A stretch of DNA of 24,022 nt. Origin: Clostridiales bacterium. Lineage in GTDB: Bacteria > Bacillota > Clostridia > Oscillospirales > Oscillospiraceae. Both the position numbers and the translations under genes were made by a program. The stretch is taken from NCBI GenBank assembly GCA_003525905.1, contig DQIA01000071.1:1-24022 (forward strand). The letters run 5' to 3'. Positions 15,643 through 21,711 of this stretch are shown piece by piece. Under the pieces are notes generated by a model. That model was not told where the DNA came from and ran no database searches. It saw only the letters and a program-made list of their open reading frames with translations. Within the stretch, counting starts at the first letter, position 1; each line of letters opens with the position of its first letter.

Positions 15643-15687
15643 AAAAACCGAAAACGGGAGTGAAAAGTGATCGGAGGGGAACATCCC

Positions 15688-17205
15688 ATGAAACTGTGCG
15701 CGGGTATTCTCTATTGGGGGCTGAAGGAGGAGCTGAAGACGGTCGAGCTGCATGGCGCAGGCAGTCAGGAGCTGACACTGAGCCGGCCGGAATTTTACCT
15801 TGACCGGACAAAAACGTTTGAGAGGAACCGCGTCTACGTTTGCTCGGCCGATCATCTGCCGACACGTCCGTCGCTCAGTGCAAACGTGTGCCTCGTCTGT
15901 CTGGGGCAGCACTGGAACCTGAATGGGTTCTATGACCGGTGCAGTGTGATTGTGGTCGAAGCAGATACGGATATTTTTCGCGTGTTCAATCTGGTGCAGC
16001 ACATTTTTGACCGGTATGAGGCATGGGAGGAACGGCTGTGGCATATCCTTCGCCACGGCGCAAGCCTGCCGCAAATGCTGGAGGTCAGTCGGGGAATCTT
16101 TGAAAACCCCATGCTGCTCATTGGCTCAGACTTCCGGTATCTTGCCGTGACGGACGAGGAATACTTTCAGAAGGATCTCGGCATCCGGCTGGATACCGAG
16201 ACATTTGACGCAGAGAAGATGGCAACCTTTTTATCTCTGCACGACCTTTCCACTCATGTGCATGATCCGCTTTTACTGGAGCTGCAGGGCATTCGGACGC
16301 TGTCGGTCAACGTATTCGATCAGGAGGAATACCTCGGCTGCCTGACGGTGTTTGAGGCCTTCCGTCCGCTTCAAGATTTTGACCGCGCGCTTTCGATCTT
16401 CCTTGCAAAGCTCCTGCGGCAGGCTGTCCAGCAGAACCCGACGCTTGCCAGCACCCGCTCCGCCGTACGCCGCGCCCTGCGCAGCGTTATCGCAGGGCAG
16501 CCTGTCGATTTTGAGCTGCGGCGTGCGCTCAGTCAGGAAAACGGGAAAACGGACTGGGTCTGTGTTCGCCTCCAGCCAAAGCGTGGGGCAGCGCCGCTGC
16601 CCGGCACGTATCTTTCCGCCGCATTGGAAGAACGGTACACCGGCGCGATGGCCTTTGAGTACGAGCGTACCGTCGCCGCATTTCTACCCGCCGCACAGGC
16701 CGAATGTGAGACAACGGCGCAGCTCCTGCCGCTGCTGGACAGACTCGGCCTGGTCTGCGGCGTATCCGGTGTGTTTTCCAATCTGTATGAGGCAAATCAG
16801 GCATGGTTCCAGGCTACCAGCGCCCTGCAGAACGGCTTTTTGCAGGATGGAAACGGCACGGTCTTTTATTTTCAGGACTATCTGCTGCCGCAGCTTCTGT
16901 CCGGTGCGCTGTCAGGGCGACCCTCGTGGGTCTATTATCCGAACGGGCTGAAAAAGCTCAAAGCGCATGACGAAGCTTCGCAGGTCTCGTATCTGGAGAC
17001 GCTGCGCGTCTACCTCGACAACAACCTTTCCGTCACCAGAACGGCAGCGGCTCTCTATCTGCACCGCTCGACGCTTCTCGATCGTCTTGCCCATATCACG
17101 CAGATGCTTGGCCGAGATCTGAAGGATCCGGATTTCTGCCTGACGCTCGGCATTCTGCTCCGTGCGGAGCTGCAGCAGAAACGGCTGACTCGACCGAAGA
17201 CATAA
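15688..17205 (+). CDS. PucR/CdaR-family transcriptional regulator
   Basis: A 505-residue cytoplasmic regulator. The N-terminal and central part (to about residue 300) looks like a ligand-sensing region with a GAF-like stretch around LIGSDFRYLAVTDEEY. The C-terminus (about 430-490) is the PucR helix-turn-helix: YLETLRVYLDNNLSVTRTA, then LYLHRSTLLDRLAHI. The ATG at 15688 is preferred over an in-frame GTG at 15667 because GGAGGGG lies 8 bases upstream. It diverges from the Cys-rich/GcvT-like/SDR operon and probably controls it through the palindromes in between. It has a consensus promoter, so is likely made constitutively and switched by a ligand, perhaps the pathway substrate (inference). Confidence 0.9.
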   Translation: MKLCAGILYWGLKEELKTVELHGAGSQELTLSRPEFYLDRTKTFERNRVYVCSADHLPTRPSLSANVCLVCLGQHWNLNGFYDRCSVIVVEADTDIFRVFNLVQHIFDRYEAWEERLWHILRHGASLPQMLEVSRGIFENPMLLIGSDFRYLAVTDEEYFQKDLGIRLDTETFDAEKMATFLSLHDLSTHVHDPLLLELQGIRTLSVNVFDQEEYLGCLTVFEAFRPLQDFDRALSIFLAKLLRQAVQQNPTLASTRSAVRRALRSVIAGQPVDFELRRALSQENGKTDWVCVRLQPKRGAAPLPGTYLSAALEERYTGAMAFEYERTVAAFLPAAQAECETTAQLLPLLDRLGLVCGVSGVFSNLYEANQAWFQATSALQNGFLQDGNGTVFYFQDYLLPQLLSGALSGRPSWVYYPNGLKKLKAHDEASQVSYLETLRVYLDNNLSVTRTAAALYLHRSTLLDRLAHITQMLGRDLKDPDFCLTLGILLRAELQQKRLTRPKT

Positions 17206-17209
17206 TTTC

Positions 17210-17241
17210 ATTCCCGCTGCGGGCTTCGCGGCGGGAATTTA
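17210..17241. terminator. Terminator after the regulator gene
   Basis: TTCCCGCTGC pairs with GCGGCGGGAA (one G-T pair) around a 7-base loop and is followed by TTTATTT on the plus strand. It starts 5 bases after the stop codon, and also faces the convergent ketopantoate-reductase relic. Confidence 0.85.
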
Positions 17242-17421
17242 TTTGGCTTCAGTGCAGGAGCAGCACCATGATTCCGGACAGGGCGGCATAGACAAAGAGC
17301 AGCACATCCGGGGTGAGAATTTGTCTTTGATCCGCAGGCCGTTTTTCTGAATCTCCTCTGCCCAGCTGCCCCGTGCCAGATTGCAGCCGGGCACACCTGC
17401 GCCGAATACCGGAATTTTCAT
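17239..17421 (-). pseudogene. Relic of a ketopantoate-reductase (ApbA/PanE)-like gene
   Basis: The 60-residue frame opens MKIPVFGAGVPGCNLA, the N-terminal dinucleotide-binding GxGxxG strand of the ApbA/PanE family, then jumps straight to RGSWAEEIQKNGLRIKDKF, which in intact proteins comes about 15 residues further on. An in-frame deletion between two similar points explains this. After KDKF the frame becomes a meaningless Cys-rich tail; a neighbouring frame reads DVLLFVYAALSGIMVLLLH, a possible shifted remnant. The RBS GGGAG 9 bases before the ATG survives. With under a fifth of the usual ~300 residues, it cannot be an active reductase. Confidence 0.7.
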
Positions 17422-17460
17422 AGTTCGATCTCCCGTTTCTGTCCGTTTGTTTCAGATAAG

Positions 17461-17476
17461 GTTAGCGAATGCTAAC
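17461..17476. promoter_or_regulatory. Palindrome GTTAGC-4-GCTAAC, possible metal-regulator box
   Basis: A perfect 6-bp dyad separated by GAAT, preceded by AAG, about 40 bases upstream of the relic's start. It resembles operators of DtxR/IdeR-type iron regulators, but the resemblance is visual only. Confidence 0.4.
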
Positions 17477-17528
17477 TGCTACGGCATGATGATAGCACCC
17501 ATTTTGCCCCAATACAATGGCCCTTGCG

Positions 17529-17561
17529 AAAAAAAGGACGCTTCCGGGAAAACGGATGCGT
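17529..17561 (-). terminator. Minus-strand terminator-like hairpin
   Basis: On the minus strand ACGCATCCG pairs with CGGAAGCGT with one mismatch, followed by CC and seven T. It would stop transcripts entering from the right before they reach the reductase relic. Confidence 0.5.
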
Positions 17562-17647
17562 TGTATATCTACATTACACGCTGGGACAAACCCCAACACT
17601 CTCGACAAATATCGACAAAAATCGCGTTATTCTGCGCAAAAAACTGC

Positions 17648-17676
17648 TTGACATTTCATTAAAATTTCGATATTCT
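17648..17676 (+). promoter_or_regulatory. Promoter of the Imm40-like gene
   Basis: TTGACA (17648-17653), a 17-base AT-rich spacer and TATTCT (17671-17676). The start codon is about 70 bases downstream, leaving a leader of about 60 bases. Confidence 0.8.
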
Positions 17677-17746
17677 AAAAATAACGACGAATCCGGGCAG
17701 CAATGCAGGATTCCCTGTGAATCGGAAAACGGGAAGGGGAAAGAAT

Positions 17747-18148
17747 ATGAGTTGGGATTTGCGCGCCCTCGGCGGGGCGGTACAGCTTCCGTGCGGAGAG
17801 CTGGCCTGGACAAAGCCGCAGATCTTTCGGGTGCTTGCCAGCGTCGAGGCAATGCGCGGCGTCGTTCTGGGCGGGGATGTGCTGTTCGGCAACGGGACCT
17901 ACACCGGCAGCAGCTGGCAGTATTGCCTGACCTGCGAGGATCACTATGTCGCCTTCCTGCGGGAGAACTGCCGCGGCAGCCGCAGAACGGCCGAGGCATT
18001 CATTCGGGACTTTTTGGCCACGCGCAGCGGAGAATTCCTGTTTGCGCCGGTGCTCCGCGAGGGCGTGGATGCCTATATCCACCGCAGCACGGGGGGCCTG
18101 GCTCCGGGCTATGACTGCGCCGCACGGTCGGGCTGCGGACTGCCGTGA
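17747..18148 (+). CDS. Imm40-like small protein (tentative)
   Basis: A 133-residue soluble protein without membrane segments. The middle reads TKPQIFRVLASVEAMRGVVLG, then GDVLFGNGTYTGSSWQYC, then SRRTAEAFIRDFL. This order (Lx-K-x-alpha helix, VLGGDV, an aromatic W-Y strand, a helix and a final hydrophobic strand FLFAPVL) resembles the Imm40 immunity-protein family of polymorphic toxin systems. The match is from memory and partial. No toxin gene is seen beside it, so it would be a solitary immunity gene or have another role. ATG at 17747 with a GGGGAAAG stretch a few bases upstream; an in-frame GTG at 17717 lacks an RBS. It has its own promoter and terminator. Confidence 0.6.
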   Translation: MSWDLRALGGAVQLPCGELAWTKPQIFRVLASVEAMRGVVLGGDVLFGNGTYTGSSWQYCLTCEDHYVAFLRENCRGSRRTAEAFIRDFLATRSGEFLFAPVLREGVDAYIHRSTGGLAPGYDCAARSGCGLP

Positions 18149-18151
18149 CCG

Positions 18152-18186
18152 TTTGCCGGAAAAGCCCCTTGGACTTTTCCGGCAAA
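18152..18186. terminator. Bidirectional hairpin between convergent genes
   Basis: A perfect 13-bp stem (TTTGCCGGAAAAG with CTTTTCCGGCAAA) and a 9-base loop, directly after the Imm40-like gene and 27 bases from the end of the convergent peptidoglycan-binding gene. There is no long T tract on either side. Confidence 0.7.
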
Positions 18187-18212
18187 GAAATTCTACTTCG
18201 CTGCGGAGCGCT

Positions 18213-18773
18213 TCAGACGCGCTGCGGCGTCTGCGCACCCTCCGGGTGGGTGATCCGGACGGGATAGGACCCGGTCCCGTCGCCGACGGTCTGGGCATAC
18301 AGCCGCACCATATGCTGCCAGGTCCGCCGGTCCAGCTCGCCGGTCACGGGCAGGCCGCAGCGGGCCTGCAGCCATTTGAGGCAGGCGGTGCAAGCTTCAT
18401 CGTGCCGGCCTGTCACGGAAACGGGCGGCATGCCGTCATAGTAGTGCCGCAGGGCCTGCAGCATGCCCTGAGCAAGGTACAGGTGCATGTTCTGCTCGCC
18501 GGGGGAGATGGTCTGCATCGGCTGAAAAAGCGGGCGCAGCGGCTCGGCCGGGCCATGGTGGATGTGCGCCTCGCGCGCGGCATCCACAACGGCGTTCCAA
18601 GTCGTAAGGTCAGCCGCTCCGGTGACGGGCAGGCCGTTCTGCTGTTGAAATTCCCGCACGGCACGGGCCGTCTCCGGGCCGAAGATGCCGTCGGGAACGA
18701 CGGTTGTGGGCTTCCCGGCATGGCGCTGCAGCAGGCGCAGCATGGACTGCAGGGAACGGATGGGCATTTGCAT
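18213..18773 (-). CDS. Protein with two peptidoglycan-binding domains
   Basis: A 186-residue protein made of two copies of the helical PG_binding_1 fold. The first (about 5-65) shows the signature VPDGIFGPETARAVREFQQQ and TTWNAVV; the second (about 95-165) ends in GLPVTGELDRRTWQHMV. No signal peptide or membrane segment is present, and no catalytic domain, so it is a pure binding module. ATG at 18773 with AAAGGAG 7 bases upstream; it starts 13 bases after the SpoIID-like gene stop, in the same operon. A role in spore cortex or cell-wall assembly is plausible from its neighbours. Confidence 0.85.
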   Translation of the reverse strand: MQMPIRSLQSMLRLLQRHAGKPTTVVPDGIFGPETARAVREFQQQNGLPVTGAADLTTWNAVVDAAREAHIHHGPAEPLRPLFQPMQTISPGEQNMHLYLAQGMLQALRHYYDGMPPVSVTGRHDEACTACLKWLQARCGLPVTGELDRRTWQHMVRLYAQTVGDGTGSYPVRITHPEGAQTPQRV

Positions 18774-18786
18774 GGCTTTCCTCCTT

Positions 18787-19977
18787 TTATGTGTCGCTGT
18801 CGCCGAGGCGCAGGATCTGTCCCGGGAAATTCGGGATCACTCCGGCCTGCACGAGATAGCCAACCTCCTCTGCGATCTCCTGTGTCACATCCTGTGGCAG
18901 TGGCCCGGTCTCGGCGATCCCGGCGAGACGGTCAAAAATGGCGTTCCACGTCTGCTCGCCGACGATGCCGTCAATGGCCAGACCGGAAAAGCGCTGGAAG
19001 GCCCGCACGCTGTTGGCCGTTAACTCGCCGAAGATGCCGGTCTGCGGCGGCATGGGGACGTCGTTGATATACGAGCCGATGACCTGCAGCATATACTGCA
19101 GCACGCGCACCGGCTCACCGGTGCTGCCCTCGCGCAGTACGCGGGAATACTGCCAGTTTACGGCATAGAACGTCTGCCCCTGCGAGGCCAGCTCTGACAG
19201 CTCCGTCACCGCGACATACAGCCGCACGAGCTGATACCACGTGCCCTTGCCGACGATGCCGTCCGGGTCCAGATTGAAGATGCGCTGTGCGGCCAGCACG
19301 GCATTTTCCGTCTGCGTGCCGAAAATGCCGTCTACGGACGCAACACGTGGGATGGCGGGGTAGTTCTGCCCGATGCGGTTGAGCATGACCTGCAGCTGCA
19401 CGACCTGCGGCCCACGCGAGCCGCGGCGCAGGGGCGTTCCGCCGTAGGAGGGGGCGTAGCCGCGCATGGGCGCGTTGCGGACAATCTCGATATCCTCGCC
19501 GTAATAGCGGCGGAGAATTTCCACGGAGCTCAGCCCCTGCTGTGCAAGCTCCTGTGAGCCCCACTGGCTCAGACCGTCGCACGTCACGGTCGTTCCGTTG
19601 CAGAATTTGGCGGCCAGCGGCTCCACAAAGCCCTGCCGCCGGAGATAGGTGTTGAACAGCTCGTCGACGAGGCGGCCGACATTTTCAAAAATATTCCGCC
19701 CGTTGATGAATTTCTGGTCGATGGCCGTCGAGGACGTGATGTCGAAATCATAGCCCCGGCTGCGGTAGAATTCCGTATAAACGCGGTTGAGGGCAAAGGA
19801 AATGATGGCCAGAATGTTGGCGACGAGGGCGCTGTCCTCCCACGTCGGGTAAATTTCGCTCGAGGCGACGTTTTTGACATAGTCCGCAAACGACACCGTC
19901 ACATTCGCGGCCGAGGCGGTCGGCGGCCCCAGATGCACGGTGATCTGCGCGGGAATGTAGGGAGTGACCGTTACCAT
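18787..19977 (-). CDS. SpoIID-like domain fused to two peptidoglycan-binding domains
   Basis: A 396-residue protein. Residues about 35-165 resemble the SpoIID/LytB lytic-transglycosylase fold: SSEIYPTW with E41 in the catalytic position, SALVANILAIISFALNRVY, and GLSQWGSQELAQQGLSSVEI followed by LRRYYG. Two PG_binding_1 domains follow (about 183-252, with DGIFGTQTENAVLAAQ; and 281-350, with TGIFGELTANSVRAFQ). SpoIID cuts peptidoglycan during spore engulfment. No signal peptide or anchor is visible, unusual for a wall enzyme. An ATG at 19977 with AGGTGG just upstream is preferred to a GTG at 19986. It begins right after the stop of the beta-rich gene upstream, so translation is probably coupled. 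Confidence 0.8.
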   Translation of the reverse strand: MVTVTPYIPAQITVHLGPPTASAANVTVSFADYVKNVASSEIYPTWEDSALVANILAIISFALNRVYTEFYRSRGYDFDITSSTAIDQKFINGRNIFENVGRLVDELFNTYLRRQGFVEPLAAKFCNGTTVTCDGLSQWGSQELAQQGLSSVEILRRYYGEDIEIVRNAPMRGYAPSYGGTPLRRGSRGPQVVQLQVMLNRIGQNYPAIPRVASVDGIFGTQTENAVLAAQRIFNLDPDGIVGKGTWYQLVRLYVAVTELSELASQGQTFYAVNWQYSRVLREGSTGEPVRVLQYMLQVIGSYINDVPMPPQTGIFGELTANSVRAFQRFSGLAIDGIVGEQTWNAIFDRLAGIAETGPLPQDVTQEIAEEVGYLVQAGVIPNFPGQILRLGDSDT

Positions 19978-19986
19978 GGCCGCCAC

Positions 19987-20376
19987 CTACAGCGCCTGCG
20001 GCGAGATCGGGAAGACCTCGGTCAGGTTGTAATACTCCGGATACTGCGGGTAGGGGATCATGGCCAGCTCCTGAATGGCCCGCACCCCGGCGAAGATCTG
20101 GATGCCCTCCACGAGGATCTGCTCGTAGCCGGGGCACTCCGCCGACAGGTCCACCTGCGTGAACGGCTGCCCCGTTCCCGGGGCCTGACTGCCCGCTCGC
20201 TCGGGCGCTTCGATGACGATGGGGCCGATCATGCCGCTTTCGTCCGTGATGCGCAGGGCAAGCAGCTTCATGCTGCCCTCCGGCGTGCGCTCCGTGATGC
20301 GGATGGCTACGCCGGGCAGCGGGAGCTGCGCGTTGGAAGCAAAGGCTCGCGCCTGTAGGGTTCCGCTTGCTGCCAT
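19987..20376 (-). CDS. Small beta-rich protein, first gene of the peptidoglycan-binding operon
   Basis: A 129-residue protein with alternating strands: LQARAFASNAQLPLPGVAIR, ITERTPEGSMKLLALRITDE, then PFTQVDLSAECPGYEQILVE and GIQIFAGVRAIQELAMIPYP. This looks like a transthyretin- or carboxypeptidase-regulatory-like beta sandwich (the PLPGVAI and LRITDESG pattern). No catalytic motif, signal peptide or membrane segment. It may be a structural or targeting partner of the SpoIID-like protein encoded next. ATG at 20376 with AGGAGGT 5 bases upstream. It diverges from the YhbD-like gene, sharing a promoter region of about 150 bases. Confidence 0.75.
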   Translation of the reverse strand: MAASGTLQARAFASNAQLPLPGVAIRITERTPEGSMKLLALRITDESGMIGPIVIEAPERAGSQAPGTGQPFTQVDLSAECPGYEQILVEGIQIFAGVRAIQELAMIPYPQYPEYYNLTEVFPISPQAL

Positions 20377-20468
20377 AAGGTACCTCCTGAATCGGGTTTG
20401 GGCAGCCCTTGCGTACTGCCCTGAGATAGTCTATGCGCAGGTGCTCCCGCCTGCGCCAAAATTTGTGC

Positions 20469-20497
20469 TTGACAGCGTAACAATGTTATGCTATTAT
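20469..20497 (+). promoter_or_regulatory. Promoter of the yhbD-bactofilin operon, with an operator inside the spacer
   Basis: TTGACA (20469-20474), a 17-base spacer and TATTAT (20492-20497). The spacer contains a 15-bp dyad (20476-20490). Confidence 0.85.
20476..20490. promoter_or_regulatory. Operator-like dyad 1
   Basis: CGTAACAATGTTATG fills the spacer between -35 and -10, matching dyad 2 at 14 of 15 positions. Sites in the spacer are typical for MerR-type regulators. Confidence 0.65.
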
Positions 20498-20502
20498 GAT
20501 GC

Positions 20503-20517
20503 CGTAACAATGTTACG
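20503..20517. promoter_or_regulatory. Operator-like dyad 2
   Basis: CGTAACAATGTTACG is a perfect 7-1-7 palindrome at the expected transcription start, 27 bases from dyad 1; its last base is also the first base of the RBS. Occupancy would block initiation or translation. Confidence 0.7.
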
Positions 20518-20530
20518 GAGGAGGATGCGA

Positions 20531-20914
20531 ATGGAAGACCTCATTTCCAAGCGTGAGCTGCTGGAGCGCTACAGCGTGTCGTATGGCGCGCTCTATCGCT
20601 GGAAGCGCATGGGCCTCATCCCGGAGGACTGGTTCCTGCGCCGGGCGACGCCGACCGGGCAGGAGACGTTTTTCCACCGGGCGCAGATCTGCCCGCGCGT
20701 GGAGCAGATCCTGCAGCGCGGCGAGACCTCGCTCGAGGAGCTGGCCGAAAAGCTCCGGGAGCCGGAGCGGCATGCGCCGGAAAACTGGCTCATCGTGACG
20801 GACCGCTTTACCAGCCGCCGCTTCCGGCTGGAGGAACTGAAAAGCATTACATTGATCGTGGACGGGCAGGCGCAGGAGCTCTTGCCAAAGCAGAAGGGAG
20901 TTCATCAGAAATGA
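20531..20914 (+). CDS. YhbD-like (DUF4004) MerR-like HTH protein
   Basis: A 127-residue protein beginning MEDLISKRELLERYSVSYGA, a MerR-like winged helix (LYRWKRMGLIPEDWFLRR, then PTGQETFFHRAQI), as in the YhbD family. The C-terminal half is charged and helical with a final hydrophobic stretch (KSITLIVDGQ). In Bacillus subtilis yhbD lies just upstream of the two bactofilin genes yhbE and yhbF, and the same order is seen here. It probably regulates the operon, possibly its own promoter through the two dyads. GGAGG lies 6 bases before the ATG. Its stop overlaps the bactofilin start by 4 bases (ATGA). Confidence 0.85.
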   Translation: MEDLISKRELLERYSVSYGALYRWKRMGLIPEDWFLRRATPTGQETFFHRAQICPRVEQILQRGETSLEELAEKLREPERHAPENWLIVTDRFTSRRFRLEELKSITLIVDGQAQELLPKQKGVHQK

Positions 20915-21660
20915 AACAGAATTTGAATTGTTCCGGTTCGACCCGCGTTGACGGCGGGGAATACGGCGAGGTGCGCGTAAGCGCCAGCCTGCGCGTGGAC
21001 GGCGACCTGCGGTGCGACACCCTGCAGTGCTCCGGCTCCGCAAAAATCGAGGGCGCGCTTTCCTGCGCCGGTGAGGTCCGCTGCAGCGGCTCGGTGAAGG
21101 TCGCGGGCGAGGCTGCCATGCAGGAGGGACGCTTTTCCGGCAGCGTGAAGGCACAGTCGCTGCACTGTACGGGAACGCTGCAGTGCTCCGGCTCGGCAAA
21201 GACCGAGGGCGGCATGCAGCTTGGCAAGGCCCGCTTCAGCGGCAGCTGCGCCGCAGAGGGCGACATCCATGCCGAGGAGCTTGAGATCGCGGGCTCGCTG
21301 CGCGCCCCGGCTGTGGAGGCCGAGCGCTTCCATGCCTCCGGCGTGTTCCGAATCGACGGCCTGCTCAATGCCGGAGAGATCACCCTGTCCCGCGGCGGCC
21401 TGTATCAGGCGGGCGACATCGGCTGCACGACGCTCCGCGTGGTACAGGACGCCCATGTGATCTCGCTCGGCCGCCGCAAGCGCGCACTGGAGGCCCAGTC
21501 CATCGAGGGCGATACGCTCGAGCTGCTCGATACGCAGGCGGCCGTCGTCCGCGGGCGCTTTGTCCGCGTCGGCGCAGGCTGCGTGATCGACCGCGTGGAG
21601 TACTCGGAGGATCTGACGATCGAGGACGGCGGTATCGTAAAAGAACCGGTCCACTGCTGA
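20911..21660 (+). CDS. Bactofilin-like polymer-forming protein, double length
   Basis: A 249-residue protein made of short repeated strands with recurring CSGS and SGSxKxxG (for example LQCSGSAKIEG, RCSGSVKVAGE), the pattern of the right-handed beta-helix of bactofilins, which polymerise into cytoplasmic scaffolds. Bactofilins are usually about 110-140 residues; this one is roughly twice that, like a fusion of YhbE and YhbF. No membrane segment. The start overlaps the yhbD-like stop, so the two are translationally coupled. In Bacillus subtilis the homologues affect flagellar assembly; whether that holds here is unknown. Confidence 0.85.
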   Translation: MKQNLNCSGSTRVDGGEYGEVRVSASLRVDGDLRCDTLQCSGSAKIEGALSCAGEVRCSGSVKVAGEAAMQEGRFSGSVKAQSLHCTGTLQCSGSAKTEGGMQLGKARFSGSCAAEGDIHAEELEIAGSLRAPAVEAERFHASGVFRIDGLLNAGEITLSRGGLYQAGDIGCTTLRVVQDAHVISLGRRKRALEAQSIEGDTLELLDTQAAVVRGRFVRVGAGCVIDRVEYSEDLTIEDGGIVKEPVHC

Positions 21661-21689
21661 TTGACACGGCGTGTCCCGCATGATAGAAT
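21661..21689 (+). promoter_or_regulatory. Promoter of tldD, overlapped by a small hairpin
   Basis: TTGACA (21661-21666) follows the bactofilin stop codon directly; a 17-base spacer leads to TAGAAT (21684-21689). The dyad CCCGCAT/ATGCGGG (21675-21681 and 21688-21694) straddles the -10 box. Confidence 0.8.
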
Positions 21690-21711
21690 GCGGGAAAAGG
21701 AGGAAATGCTT

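Larger units (their letters stand above)
15400..15687. other. Divergent regulatory region between the operon and its regulator
   Basis: This AT-rich interval holds promoters for both directions and three related 15-bp palindromic sites. No gene or small ORF with an RBS was found in it. Confidence 0.75.
17422..17746. other. Gene-free interval with a palindrome, a terminator and a promoter
   Basis: This stretch of 325 bases between the reductase relic (minus) and the Imm40-like gene (plus) holds a dyad at 17461, a minus-strand hairpin with a T tract at about 17538, and a housekeeping-type promoter at 17648. I saw no gene in it. Confidence 0.6.

Noticed and set aside
21661..21711. Extending tldD upstream to an alternative start at 21661
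   Set aside because: That start has no RBS and would place the promoter and its dyad inside the coding region.
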